From Azospirillum sp. B21 (GTDB lineage Bacteria > Pseudomonadota > Alphaproteobacteria > Azospirillales > Azospirillaceae): DNA of 64,000 nt. The stretch covers positions 1 to 64,000 of the forward strand of contig NZ_VTTO01000014.1 of NCBI RefSeq assembly GCF_008364825.1, given 5' to 3'. This document shows, one piece after another, positions 8,271 to 17,007 of this stretch. The notes under the pieces are model-generated. The model was given only the letters and a program-made list of their open reading frames with translations. It was not told where the DNA came from and searched no databases. How positions within the stretch are numbered: position 1 is the first letter of the stretch; every line of letters begins with the position of its first letter. A program made the position numbers and the translations under genes.

Positions 8271-9043
8271 CTGATTTGATGACCCGTGAGGAGTTCCGCG
8301 CCGCCCTCTATGCCATAGGCGAGCGGCAGTATCACGACCTCCACCCGTTCCATCAGCTGCTGCACGGCGGCGGGTTGAAGAAGGGGCAGATCCAGGCCTG
8401 GGCGCTGAACCGCTTCTATTACCAGGTGTCGATCCCGCGCAAGGACCTGACCATCATGTCCCGCATGGACGACCCGGCGCTGCGCCGCGCCTGGCTGCAG
8501 CGGGTGCTGGATCATGACGGGCTGACCCAGACCGGCGAGTTGGACGAGACCAAGGTCGGCGGCATCGAGCGCTGGCTGCGGCTGACCGACGGGCTGGGGC
8601 TGGACCGCGATTATGTGAAGTCGCTGGAGGGCATCCTGCCCGCCACCCGCTTCGCGGTGGACGCCTATGTCAACTTCGTCCGCGACCATTCGCTGCTGGA
8701 GGCGGTGGCGTCCTCGCTGACCGAGCTGTTCGCGCCGTCGATCCACCGCGAGCGCATCGCCGGATTCGAGCGCAACTACGCCTTCGCCAACGACAGCACC
8801 CTGTCCTACTTCCGCAAACGGCTGGACGAGGCGCCGCGCGATGTGGAGTTCGGGCTGGATTATGTGCTGACCAATGCCCATACAGCGGAACAACAGCGCC
8901 AATGCCTGCGCGCGCTCCGTTTCAAGACGGAACTGCTGTGGGCCCAGCTGGACGCCCTGCACCACGCCTATGTCACCCCCAACCTGATCCCGCCCGGCGC
9001 CTTCGTGCCGGAGGACATGGAACCGACACGGTACAGCCGGTGA
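8267..9043 (+). CDS. pqqC: Pyrroloquinoline-quinone synthase PqqC
   Basis: A 258-aa cofactor-less oxidase of the TENA/PqqC helical fold that performs the final ring closure and oxidation to PQQ. The N-terminal half has FHQLLHGGGLKKGQIQAWALN, and FYYQVSIPRKD follows at about residues 46-56. The length is normal and the reading frame intact. It overlaps pqqB by 4 bases and pqqD by 4 bases (GTGA at 9040-9043), the arrangement of a tightly coupled operon. Confidence 0.96.
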   Translation: MTDLMTREEFRAALYAIGERQYHDLHPFHQLLHGGGLKKGQIQAWALNRFYYQVSIPRKDLTIMSRMDDPALRRAWLQRVLDHDGLTQTGELDETKVGGIERWLRLTDGLGLDRDYVKSLEGILPATRFAVDAYVNFVRDHSLLEAVASSLTELFAPSIHRERIAGFERNYAFANDSTLSYFRKRLDEAPRDVEFGLDYVLTNAHTAEQQRQCLRALRFKTELLWAQLDALHHAYVTPNLIPPGAFVPEDMEPTRYSR

Positions 9044-9336
9044 ACGCACTCACTCCCCATATCGGCGAAACCGACCGGCTGCGGCTGGCCCCCGGCGTCA
9101 TGCTGCGCAACGACCGCCGCCGCGGTGAATGGATGCTGATGGCGCCCGAACGGCTGCTGGTGCTGGACGAGATGGCATTGGCGGTGGTGCGCGCCTGCGT
9201 CGGGGCGGAGGTCGCCGACGTGGCCGCCGGCATCGACCGGCTGACGGCGGAATACGACGCCCCCCGCCCGGAGGTCGCCGCCGACGTGCTGGAGATGCTG
9301 ACCGACCTGCGCAACAAGGGCTATGTCGTCACATGA
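9040..9336 (+). CDS. pqqD: PqqA-binding chaperone PqqD
   Basis: A 98-aa RiPP recognition element protein that binds PqqA and presents it to PqqE. It starts from a GTG overlapping the pqqC stop. The conserved block LRLAPGVMLRNDRRRGEW and the segment ERLLVLDEMA are present, with a C-terminal helix ending NKGYVVT. It lies directly before pqqE, as expected for proteins that act as a complex. In some bacteria pqqD is fused to pqqC or pqqE; here it is free-standing. Confidence 0.93.
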   Translation: MNALTPHIGETDRLRLAPGVMLRNDRRRGEWMLMAPERLLVLDEMALAVVRACVGAEVADVAAGIDRLTAEYDAPRPEVAADVLEMLTDLRNKGYVVT

Positions 9337-9346
9337 GGTGCGTCCA

Positions 9347-10465
9347 ATGAGCTGCGCCCTGCCCGCCTTCGCCGCCGTAAGCCAAACCGACCCGGCACCG
9401 CCCTTCGCCGTGCTGATGGAGTTGACGCACCGCTGCCCGCTGCGCTGCCCCTATTGCTCCAACCCGGTGGCGCTCGACGCCGCCAGCGCCGAGTTGGACA
9501 CCGCCACCTGGAAGCGGGTGCTGGACGAGGCGGCCGATGTCGGCGCCCTGCAGGTCCATTTCTCCGGCGGCGAGCCCTGCGTCCGCAAGGACCTGGAGGA
9601 GCTGGTCGCCCACGCTACGGAGATCGGGCTCTACAGCAACCTGATCACCTCGGCCGTCCTGCTCGACCGGGCGCGGCTGGAACGGCTGCAGCGCGCCGGG
9701 CTTCAGCATGTGCAGATCAGCCTGCAGGATTCGGAGGCCGCCGGTGCCGACCGCGTCGGCGGCTACAAGGGCGGTCATGTCAAGAAGCTGGAGGTGGCGC
9801 GCGCGGTGGTGGCGCAAGGACTGGCGCTGACCATCAATGCCGTGCTGCACCGCCACAACATCGACCGGGTCAACGACGTCATCGATCTGGCGATGGATCT
9901 CGGCGCCGGGCGGATCGAGATCGCCAACGTCCAATATTACGGCTGGGCGCTCGCCAACCGGGCGGCGCTGATGCCGTCGCGCGACCAGCTGCTGGCGATG
10001 GACGCCGCGGTTCGCGCGCGCCTGCCGGAACTGGCCGGGCGGATCGTCGTCGATTACGTCGTGCCCGATTACTACGCCCGCCGGCCGAAAAGCTGCATGG
10101 GCGGCTGGGCCCGGCGCTTCATGAACGTCACCCCGCGCGGCCGCGTCCTGCCCTGTCACGCTGCCGAGACCATTCCTGGCATGGAATTCGAGACGGTCCA
10201 CGACCGCAGCCTGTCCGACATCTGGCGCGACGGCCCGGCCTTCACCCGCTACCGCGGCACCGCGTGGATGCCGGAACCCTGCCAATCCTGCGACCACAAG
10301 GAAGAGGATTGGGGCGGCTGCCGCTGCCAGGCGTTGGCGCTGGCGGGCAGTGCCGATGCGACCGACCCGGTGTGCGAACTGTCCTCCGCCCATGCGGAGG
10401 TCGCCGTGCTGCGCGACCGCGACGCCGCGGCGCTGGAGGCGGAGTGGCGGTATCGGGGGGTGTGA
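9347..10465 (+). CDS. pqqE: PQQ biosynthesis radical SAM enzyme PqqE
   Basis: A 372-aa radical S-adenosylmethionine enzyme that forms the carbon-carbon bond between Glu and Tyr of PqqA. The radical SAM cluster cysteines are Cys30, Cys34 and Cys37 (CPLRCPYC), followed by FSGGEPCVRKDL. The C-terminal SPASM region carries further cysteines (KSCMGGW, VLPCHAAE, EPCQSCDHKEEDWGGCRC) for auxiliary clusters. The ATG at 9347 is chosen for the GAGGTG six bases before it. An ATG at 9323 would overlap pqqD and add eight residues. It is the last pqq gene here; no pqqF protease or PQQ dehydrogenase follows. Confidence 0.96.
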   Translation: MSCALPAFAAVSQTDPAPPFAVLMELTHRCPLRCPYCSNPVALDAASAELDTATWKRVLDEAADVGALQVHFSGGEPCVRKDLEELVAHATEIGLYSNLITSAVLLDRARLERLQRAGLQHVQISLQDSEAAGADRVGGYKGGHVKKLEVARAVVAQGLALTINAVLHRHNIDRVNDVIDLAMDLGAGRIEIANVQYYGWALANRAALMPSRDQLLAMDAAVRARLPELAGRIVVDYVVPDYYARRPKSCMGGWARRFMNVTPRGRVLPCHAAETIPGMEFETVHDRSLSDIWRDGPAFTRYRGTAWMPEPCQSCDHKEEDWGGCRCQALALAGSADATDPVCELSSAHAEVAVLRDRDAAALEAEWRYRGV

Positions 10466-10501
10466 GGGGCGTCGGCAGGTTTAGGAGCGTCGGCTTCGAA
10501 T

Positions 10502-10603
10502 GCCCCCTCCCCGATCCTCCCCCGCTACGCGGGAGAGGGAGTTGAGTGGAAGAGCGGCGGCAGTCCCCTCTCCCGCGTAGCGGGGGAGGGTTAGGGAGGG
10601 GGC
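10502..10603. repeat. Palindromic repeat family A, copy 2
   Basis: A 102-base intergenic element just after pqqE. Its ends, GCCCCCTCCCCGATCCTCCC and GGGAGGGTTAGGGAGGGGGC, are near-exact inverted repeats, and its middle holds the pair CCGCTACGCGGGAGAGG / CCTCTCCCGCGTAGCGG. Homologous to 6275-6435 but without the inner insert. Transcribed, it would fold into a long hairpin and could end or protect the pqq transcript. Confidence 0.85.
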
Positions 10604-10624
10604 ACCCGCTCCAACCACTCCCCA

Positions 10625-10801
10625 TCACTCATCCCGCCCTGACCCGCCCTTCTTCCCCCCGCCGTCCTGCTTGTTGACGGTGGCCCAGGCGCGCCGCTCC
10701 GCTTCATCGTGGGATACGCCGCGCTTCTCGTAGCCCTCCTCGATATGCTCCGCCTTGCGCTTCTGCTTGTCGGTGTATTTGTCCTTGTCGCCTTGGGACA
10801 T
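10625..10801 (-). CDS. Small conserved hydrophilic protein (plasmid-stabilisation-like annotation)
   Basis: A 58-aa, highly charged protein beginning MSQGDKDKYTDKQKRKAEHI and ending in a Gly/Lys-rich tail (GGGKKGGSG). Close relatives are widespread in alpha- and betaproteobacteria and often carry the label plasmid stabilisation protein, but I know of no demonstrated role. The ATG at 10801 has a strong AGGAGG three bases before the final CTG triplet. It is transcribed opposite to its neighbours, with the osmoprotectant importer diverging from it. Composition suggests a stress or nucleic-acid-associated protein. Confidence 0.75.
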   Translation of the reverse strand: MSQGDKDKYTDKQKRKAEHIEEGYEKRGVSHDEAERRAWATVNKQDGGGKKGGSGRDE

Positions 10802-10969
10802 CAGATCCTCCTGTCGCGATTTTCCGCTCAACAGCATCGACTGATGGAAGGTTCCCCACCGGATTAGGCTGAATCTCATATCCGGGACTGGACAGTCGGA
10901 AAGCGCGTCTTGCCGCGAGCGCTGCCGTCGCCCATCCTTTCCCCAAAGCTTACCGGGGGAGGATCAGGG

Positions 10970-11902
10970 GTGTTCACACTGTTCAACAGGGGCCGTGCCG
11001 TGATGGGCGCGGCGGCGCTGGCTCTGGGCCTGATCGCCGGGGCCGCGCAGGCGGCGGATGCGGTCCGCGTCGGCTCCAAGCTGGATGCGGAGAGCGGACT
11101 GCTCGGCACCATGATCCTGCAGATGCTGCAGGCCAACGGCATCCCGACGGAGAACAAGATCCAGCTCGGCCCGACCAAGATCGTGCGCGGCGCGCTGCTG
11201 TCGGGCGAAATCGACGTCTATCCCGAATACACCGGCAACGGCGCCTTCTTCTTCAATGTCGACAGCGATCCGGTCTGGAAGAATGCCGGCGCCGGCTATG
11301 AGAAGGTCCGCCAGATGGACCAGGAGAAGAACAACATCGTCTGGCTGAAGCCGGCCCCCGCGAACAACACCTGGGCGCTGGCCGTCCGCCGCGACGTGGC
11401 CGACGCCAACAAGTTGAAGACGATGGAGGATTTCGCCAAGTGGGTCTCCGGCGGCGGCAAGGCGAAGGTCGCGGCCTCCGCCGAGTTCGTCGAAAGTCCG
11501 GCCGCCCTGCCCTCCTTCCAGCAGACCTACGGCTTCGCGCTGAAGCCCGACCAGATGCTGATCCTGGCCGGCGGCGACACCGCCGCGACCATCCGCGCGG
11601 CGGCGGAGCAGACTTCCGGCGTCAACACCGCCATGGTCTACGGCACCGACGGCGCCATCGCCGCGCTGGACCTCGTCGTTCTGACCGACACCAAGGGCGC
11701 GCAGATGGTGTATGAGCCGGCGCCGACCGTCCGCGCCGCGGTGCTGACGGCAAATCCGAAGATTGCCGACCTGCTGAACCCGGTATTCGCCAGCCTCGAC
11801 GCCGAGACGCTGCGGGGTCTGAACGCCAGGATCTCGGTGGACGGACAGGACCAGAAGCAGGTCGCCACCGATTACCTGAAGTCCAAGGGCTTCCTGAAGT
11901 AA
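10970..11902 (+). CDS. Osmoprotectant ABC transporter, substrate-binding protein
   Basis: A periplasmic binding protein of the OpuBC/YehZ (OsmF) family for glycine betaine, choline or similar compounds, 310 aa from the GTG at 10970, which has GGGGGAGGAT upstream. A cleavable signal peptide ends at AQA-AD. The mature part shows the family pattern VGSKLDAESGLLGTMILQML, GPTKIVRGALLSGEIDVYPEYTG and ALDLVVLTDTKGAQ. An ATG at 11003 could also serve as start. It is the first of four genes that make a complete importer with two different permeases, as in yehZYXW. The exact substrate cannot be read from sequence. Confidence 0.88.
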   Translation: MFTLFNRGRAVMGAAALALGLIAGAAQAADAVRVGSKLDAESGLLGTMILQMLQANGIPTENKIQLGPTKIVRGALLSGEIDVYPEYTGNGAFFFNVDSDPVWKNAGAGYEKVRQMDQEKNNIVWLKPAPANNTWALAVRRDVADANKLKTMEDFAKWVSGGGKAKVAASAEFVESPAALPSFQQTYGFALKPDQMLILAGGDTAATIRAAAEQTSGVNTAMVYGTDGAIAALDLVVLTDTKGAQMVYEPAPTVRAAVLTANPKIADLLNPVFASLDAETLRGLNARISVDGQDQKQVATDYLKSKGFLK

Positions 11903-11911
11903 GCCGGTGAC

Positions 11912-13093
11912 GTGACCTTCCGGCTTCCCCTGTACAACCGCGTCGCCCTGCTGATGGCGATGGCCGCCGCCATCGCCGCCGTTGTGCTGCCCTTCCTGGG
12001 CTTCGCGCCCAACCGGCTGCTGTCCGGCCGGCCGGTGCCACTGTGGGCGGCGGTGCAGGGTCCGGGCGGCCTCGCCATCCTGCCGGGACTGGTCCTGCTG
12101 GCGACGCCGTTCCTGCGGCCGACGCGCATCGGGCTCGGCCTCACCGTGGCGGCGGGGGGGCTGTTCGCGGCCGGGCTGGTCTGGCTGGCGGGACACCACG
12201 CGACAGAGCTGGCGCAAGGGGCCTCGGCGGCGGCGCGCACCTCCTTCGCCTCCGGTTTCTGGGTGATGGCGGCGGCGGGGCTGCTGACTGCGGTCGATGC
12301 CGCGCGGTGGATGGGGCTTGGTGCCGTCGGCCGTCTGGCTGTCGGCGGGGCCGTCGCCGGGCTGGTGGCGCTGCAACTGGCGACCGGCCATCTCGACGCG
12401 CTGTCGATCCTCAAGGAATACGCCAACCGCCGCGACGTCTTCGCCGACGCCGTGCTGCGCCACGCCATGCTGGTCGCGGCGGCGCTGGTGCCGACGCTGC
12501 TGGTCGGCATCCCTCTCGGCGTGGCGGCGCACCGGTTCCAGGCGGTCGGGCGCGCGGTGTTCCCAGTGCTGAACGTCGTGCAGACGGTGCCGTCCATCGC
12601 CCTGTTCGGGCTGCTGATGGCGCCGCTGGCCGCACTCGGCGCCCTGCTGCCGGGCTCCGGCATCAGCGGGGTCGGGCCGCTGCCGGCGGTGATCGCGCTG
12701 ACGCTCTATTCGCTGCTGCCCATCGTCCGCAACACTGCGGTCGGGCTGGACGGCGTTCCCGCCCCGGTGCGGGAGGCGGCGCGCGGCATGGGCCTGACGC
12801 CACGGCAGATCTTCCTGCGCGTCGACCTGCCGCTGGCCCTGCCGGTCTTCCTGTCGGGCCTGCGCATCACCGTGGTCCAGGCGGTCGGGCTGGCGGCGGT
12901 GGCGGCGCTGATCGGTGCCGGCGGCTTGGGAGCCATCATGTTCCAGGGGCTTTTCGCCAACGCGCTGGACCTTGTGCTGCTGGGAGCCGTTCCCGTCATC
13001 CTGCTGGCCGTGGCGGGCGACGCCCTGCTGTCCATCGGCATCGCCGCCGCCACCAGCCATATCGGCCTGTCGCCGGGAAGGAATGCGCCATGA
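11912..13093 (+). CDS. Osmoprotectant ABC transporter, permease 1 (YehY-like)
   Basis: A 393-aa inner-membrane permease. The N-terminal half has about four extra hydrophobic segments and the C-terminal half is a BPD-type transmembrane domain, with the coupling motif in REAARGMGLTPRQIFLRVDLPLALP. The long N-terminal extension is typical of YehY rather than the shorter OpuBB. The GTG start is 9 bases after the binding-protein stop, and the end overlaps the ATPase gene by 4 bases (ATGA at 13090-13093). It should form the channel together with the second permease at 14031. Confidence 0.85.
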   Translation: MTFRLPLYNRVALLMAMAAAIAAVVLPFLGFAPNRLLSGRPVPLWAAVQGPGGLAILPGLVLLATPFLRPTRIGLGLTVAAGGLFAAGLVWLAGHHATELAQGASAAARTSFASGFWVMAAAGLLTAVDAARWMGLGAVGRLAVGGAVAGLVALQLATGHLDALSILKEYANRRDVFADAVLRHAMLVAAALVPTLLVGIPLGVAAHRFQAVGRAVFPVLNVVQTVPSIALFGLLMAPLAALGALLPGSGISGVGPLPAVIALTLYSLLPIVRNTAVGLDGVPAPVREAARGMGLTPRQIFLRVDLPLALPVFLSGLRITVVQAVGLAAVAALIGAGGLGAIMFQGLFANALDLVLLGAVPVILLAVAGDALLSIGIAAATSHIGLSPGRNAP

Positions 13094-14034
13094 TCGATTT
13101 CGAGCGCGTGAGCAAGCGCTTCGGCTCCTGGACGGCGGTGGACACCGTGTCCTTCACCGTGGCGGAGGGCGAGTTCCGCGTGCTGATCGGGCCATCGGGC
13201 TCCGGCAAGTCCACCGTGCTGCGCATGATCAACCGGCTGATCCCGGCGGACGAGGGCGCCATCCGCATCGACGGCGAGGACATCGCCTCCCTGAGGCCGG
13301 AGGAGTTGCGCCGCCGCATGGGCTACGTCATCCAGTCGGTCGGCCTGTTCCCGCACTGGACGGTGGAGCGCAACATCGCCACCGTCCCCGCCTTGCTGGG
13401 CTGGCCCAAAGCGCGCATCCGCGACCGGGTGACGGAACTGCTGGAACTGCTGAACCTCGACCCGCGCCGCTACCGAACCGCCTATCCGCACCAGCTGTCC
13501 GGCGGGCAGCAGCAGCGCGTCGGCGTCGCCCGCGCCCTGGCGGCGGAGCCGCGCATCCTGCTGATGGACGAGCCGTTCAGCGCGCTCGACCCCATCACCC
13601 GCGCCAGCCTGCAGTCGGAGCTGTCGGCCATCCACCGCCGCACCGGCACGACCGTGGTCTTCGTCACCCACGACATGGACGAGGCCTTGCGGCTGGGCGA
13701 CAGCATCGCGGTGATGGACCATGGCCGTCTGATCCAGTGCGCTACCCCGCTGGAAATCCTGACCCGCCCCGCCAGCCCGCTGGTGCGCGATCTCGTGGGT
13801 CGCGAGGAATGGGGACTGAAGCGGCTGGCGGTGGAAACGGCCGGCGACCGCGCCCGACCGCAGGAACGGGTGGGTGGCGAGCCGCTGCCGTCCGAAACCC
13901 CGCTTCACCGCGCCCTGTCGGAAATGGTCTCCCGCGGCGCGGAGCGGCTGCCGGTGGTGGATGGCGATGGCCAGCCGGCCGGGGTGCTGCACCTGTCCGA
14001 CCTCGTCCGTCCTGCGCCGGACCGGGCGGCATGA
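13090..14034 (+). CDS. Osmoprotectant ABC transporter, ATP-binding protein
   Basis: A 314-aa ABC ATPase that energises the importer from the cytoplasmic face. Walker A GPSGSGKST is at residues 34-42, the signature LSGGQQQR at about 136-143 and Walker B ILLMDEPFSALD at about 157-168. A C-terminal extension contains part of a CBS domain (AERLPVVDGDGQPAGVLHLS). In OpuA-type transporters CBS domains sense ionic strength; here only about one motif is present, so that role is uncertain. It overlaps both neighbouring permease genes by 4 bases. Confidence 0.92.
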   Translation: MIDFERVSKRFGSWTAVDTVSFTVAEGEFRVLIGPSGSGKSTVLRMINRLIPADEGAIRIDGEDIASLRPEELRRRMGYVIQSVGLFPHWTVERNIATVPALLGWPKARIRDRVTELLELLNLDPRRYRTAYPHQLSGGQQQRVGVARALAAEPRILLMDEPFSALDPITRASLQSELSAIHRRTGTTVVFVTHDMDEALRLGDSIAVMDHGRLIQCATPLEILTRPASPLVRDLVGREEWGLKRLAVETAGDRARPQERVGGEPLPSETPLHRALSEMVSRGAERLPVVDGDGQPAGVLHLSDLVRPAPDRAA

Positions 14035-14789
14035 CAGTCGCCGGCATGGCCCCGCGGGAGTTTCTGACCGACCGGCTGATGCTGGGGCTGGTGGCGCTGG
14101 TGGCGCTGGTGCTCGGCATGCCCTCGCTGAAACCGCTGTTCGCCACGCTCTATCCCGGCCTCGACCGCCCGCTCTACGAGGCGGAGAGCTTCGTCCGCCT
14201 GACGTTGGACCATATGGCGCTGGTCAGCCTCTCCAGCCTTGCCGCCATCCTGCTGGGCGGCGGGGCCGGCATCGCCGTCACGCGCCCCTGGGGGCGGGAG
14301 TTCCGCGGCCTGCTGGAAACCGTCGCCACCATGGGCCAGACCTTCCCGCCGGTGGCGGTCCTGGCGCTGGCCGTGCCGGTGATGGGCTTCGGTCCCGAAC
14401 CGGCGCTGATCGCGCTGACGCTCTACGCCCTGCTGCCGGTGGTGGAGAACACGGTCGCCGGTCTGGACGGCGTCTCCCCCGCGGTGCTGGACTCCGCCCG
14501 CGGCCTCGGCATGGGACCGGCTGAGGTGCTGTTCAAGGTGGAGCTGCCGCTGGCCGCCCCGGTGATCCTGGCCGGTGTGCGGACCGCCGTCATCATCAAT
14601 GTCGGCACCGCCGCCATCGCCTCCACCGTCGGGGCGAAGACTCTCGGCCTGCCCATCATCGTTGGGTTGAACGGATCCAACCAGGCCTACGTCATCCAGG
14701 GCGCTTTGATCGTTGCCGCACTTGCGGTGGTGATCGACGCCGGGTTCGACCGGATGGCCGGATGGCTGACACGCTGGTCGCGGCGCTGA
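14031..14789 (+). CDS. Osmoprotectant ABC transporter, permease 2 (YehW-like)
   Basis: A 252-aa integral membrane protein with five to six hydrophobic segments and the BPD coupling loop LDSARGLGMGPAEVLFKVEL. A conserved tail, GLNGSNQAYVIQGALIVAAL, follows. It partners the permease at 11912 in a heterodimeric channel. It starts inside the end of the ATPase gene (ATGA) and closes the operon. A perfect AT-rich palindrome begins eight bases after its stop codon. Confidence 0.88.
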   Translation: MTVAGMAPREFLTDRLMLGLVALVALVLGMPSLKPLFATLYPGLDRPLYEAESFVRLTLDHMALVSLSSLAAILLGGGAGIAVTRPWGREFRGLLETVATMGQTFPPVAVLALAVPVMGFGPEPALIALTLYALLPVVENTVAGLDGVSPAVLDSARGLGMGPAEVLFKVELPLAAPVILAGVRTAVIINVGTAAIASTVGAKTLGLPIIVGLNGSNQAYVIQGALIVAALAVVIDAGFDRMAGWLTRWSRR

Positions 14790-14796
14790 GAAAAAT

Positions 14797-14821
14797 CGAT
14801 ATAATTCAGATAATTATATCG
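14797..14821. promoter_or_regulatory. Perfect AT-rich inverted repeat upstream of the E1 operon
   Basis: CGATATAATT and AATTATATCG form a perfect 10-base inverted repeat around a 5-base centre. The surrounding 90 bases are strikingly AT-rich for this genome. The stem is too AT-rich, and lacks a T tract, for a normal terminator. A transcription-factor operator for the dehydrogenase operon starting at 15030 is more likely; the factor is unknown. Confidence 0.5.
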
Positions 14822-15029
14822 GCCGGGACACTTAATAAACATTTAGCATTCCGGTAAGAAACAGTTAGTACCGGAAATTCGATTAGCGTGCCTATGGTCG
14901 TTTCCGAACACGGACCGTTCGGAATGCAACATCGTCGCACGCCCCGCCGCTTGGCGGAAGAGGGGGCATCAGGCGCCGCAACGAAGAATCCCCGCATCCC
15001 AACGGTCCCCCGAATTCAGGGAGACCACC

Positions 15030-15986
15030 ATGAGCATTCATCCACTGGACCCCGTCCAGGCTCTGGAACGCATGATGCTGATCCGGGCCTATGAAGAGAC
15101 GTTGATCGACCTGCATGGCCGCGGCCGCGCCGCCGGAACCTGCACCTCGGTGGGGCAGGAGGCGCCGGCCGTTGGCGTCGTATCCGCGTTGACCGCCGAC
15201 GACCTGATCCTGACCAACCACCGCAGCGCTGGCCATCTGCTGGCCCGCGGCGCCGATCCCGGCCGCATGCTGGCGGAGGTGATGGGCAAGCGCGACGGTT
15301 ATTGCGGCGGCAAGAGCGGGTCGCTGCACATCTCCGCCAAGGAATTGGGCGTCGTGCTGACCTCCACCATCGTCGGCGGCGAACTGGCGCTGGCGACGGG
15401 GGTCGGGCTGTCGCGCAGCATGCTGAACAAGCCGGGCATCGTCGCCTGCTTCTTCGGCGACGGTGCCGCCACCGAGGGGCGTTTCCAGGAATCGCTGAAC
15501 CTCGCCGCGGTGTGGACGCTGCCGATCCTCTATGTCTGCGAGAACAACCAGTGGCAGGCCTTCGTCCACCGCAAGGAGACCATGCTGGCCGACGGCATCG
15601 CCGGCCATGCGGCTGCCCTGGGGGTGGAGAGCGCGGTGGTCGACGGCAACGACCCGCTGGCGATGTTCGATGCCGCCTGCACCGCCATCGACAGCATCCG
15701 CCGCACCGGCAAGCCCTTCCTGCTTGAGGCGATGACCTACCGCCTGCGCGGCCATTTCGAGCCCGACGATCAGGCCTATGTCGACCGGACCGAACTGGCC
15801 CACTGGCGGGAGCGCGACCCGATCCTGCGCCTGCGGGCAAAGCTGGAACGCGAAGGCCGCCTGAGCGCCGACGGCATCGCCGCCATCGAGTCCCGCGTCC
15901 GCGCGACGATGAAGGCCGCGACCGCCTTCGCCGACGCCAGCCCCTATCCGGGCCCCGACGCCCTGACCACCGACGTCTACGCCTGA
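15030..15986 (+). CDS. Thiamine-diphosphate-dependent 2-oxoacid/acetoin dehydrogenase, E1 alpha subunit
   Basis: A 318-aa subunit of the AcoA/PdhA/BkdA type. The ThDP-binding motif runs from GDG at residues 143-145 to ENN at 171-173, and the family block NHRSAGHLLARGADP is near residue 70. The length is close to acetoin dehydrogenase E1 alpha (about 325). AGGGAGA lies before the ATG. The beta subunit follows after 16 bases. There is no E2 or E3 gene beside it, which is unusual for acetoin or pyruvate dehydrogenase loci, so the oxidised substrate stays open. AcoA is the best guess. Confidence 0.85.
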   Translation: MSIHPLDPVQALERMMLIRAYEETLIDLHGRGRAAGTCTSVGQEAPAVGVVSALTADDLILTNHRSAGHLLARGADPGRMLAEVMGKRDGYCGGKSGSLHISAKELGVVLTSTIVGGELALATGVGLSRSMLNKPGIVACFFGDGAATEGRFQESLNLAAVWTLPILYVCENNQWQAFVHRKETMLADGIAGHAAALGVESAVVDGNDPLAMFDAACTAIDSIRRTGKPFLLEAMTYRLRGHFEPDDQAYVDRTELAHWRERDPILRLRAKLEREGRLSADGIAAIESRVRATMKAATAFADASPYPGPDALTTDVYA

Positions 15987-16002
15987 GCGGAGGCCAGCAA
16001 TC

Positions 16003-16960
16003 ATGACCACCATGACCGTCAACGACGCGATCTCCGCCGCCCTGGCCGAGGAGATGCAGCGCGATCCCACCGTGATGATCTTCGGCGAAGGCGTCGCCAC
16101 CAAGCGCCGCGACCTGCTTGAGCGGTTCGGCGCCGCCCGCGTGCGCAACACCCCGCTGGCGGAGGGCATCATCGCCGGCACCGCCGCCGGGGCCGCCGCC
16201 ACCGGCCTGCGCCCGGTGGTGGACCTGCTCTTCGCGCCCTTCCTCTGCTATGCCATGGACGAGATCGTCAACAGCGCCGGCAAGCTCCGCTACATCTCAG
16301 GCGGGCAGTTCAATTTCCCGATGGTGGTGCTGGCGATGACCGGCGCCGGCTGGGGCGTCGGCGCCCAGCACAACCACAATGTGGAGAGCTGGTTCGTCCA
16401 CAGTCCCGGCCTGAAGATCGTCATGCCCTCCACCCCCGCCGATTTCAAGGGGCTGATGAAATCGGCGATCCGCGACGACAACCCGGTGCTGGTCTTCGCC
16501 GACATCGCGCTCGGCTACAGCACCGGCGAGGTGCCGGAGGAGGCCGACGCCATCCCGCTGGGCAAGGCGGCGGTGCGGCGCGGGCCGCGACGTGACGCTG
16601 GTGTCCTACGCCAAGACCGTCGGCACCTGCATGGCCGCCGCCGACACGCTGGCCGCCGCCGGCATCGACGCCGAAGTGATCGACCTGCGCAGCCTGAAGC
16701 CGCTGGACGAGGCCGCCATCCTGCGCTCCGTCGCCAAGACCGGCCGTCTGGCGGTCGTGCATGAGGCAAGCCGCCTGTGCGGCGTCGGCGCGGAGATCGC
16801 GGCACTGGTGGCGGAAAAGGCCTTCGCCAGCCTGCGGGCGCCGGTTCTGCGCCTGACCGGCCCCGACTCCCCGGCCCCGGCGAGCTTCCCGCTGGAGCAG
16901 GCCTTCGTCCCGCAGGCCGACGCCATCGTCGCTGCCGTCCGCTCGCAGATGGTCGGCTGA
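16003..16960 (+). pseudogene. Frameshifted E1 beta subunit of the 2-oxoacid/acetoin dehydrogenase
   Basis: The N-terminal part (16003 to about 16580) reads as an E1 beta subunit: MTTMTVNDAISAALAEEM, EGIIAGTAAGAAATGLRP and the block GAGWGVGAQHNHNVES. The C-terminal transketolase domain continues in the next frame (DVTLVSYAKTVGTCMAAADT and so on to 16960). The break is at about 16575-16590 in the run GGTGCGGCGCGGGCCGCGAC. Relatives have one more residue at this point, so loss of two bases (a CG or GC unit) restores a normal protein better than removal of one base. Either the gene is broken, or the assembly has an error in a GC repeat. The intact alpha gene next door favours the latter. Confidence 0.85.
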
Positions 16961-17007
16961 CGCAGCGCCCGATCCTCCGCCATGTCCATTTCCCGGAGCA
17001 CATCCCG

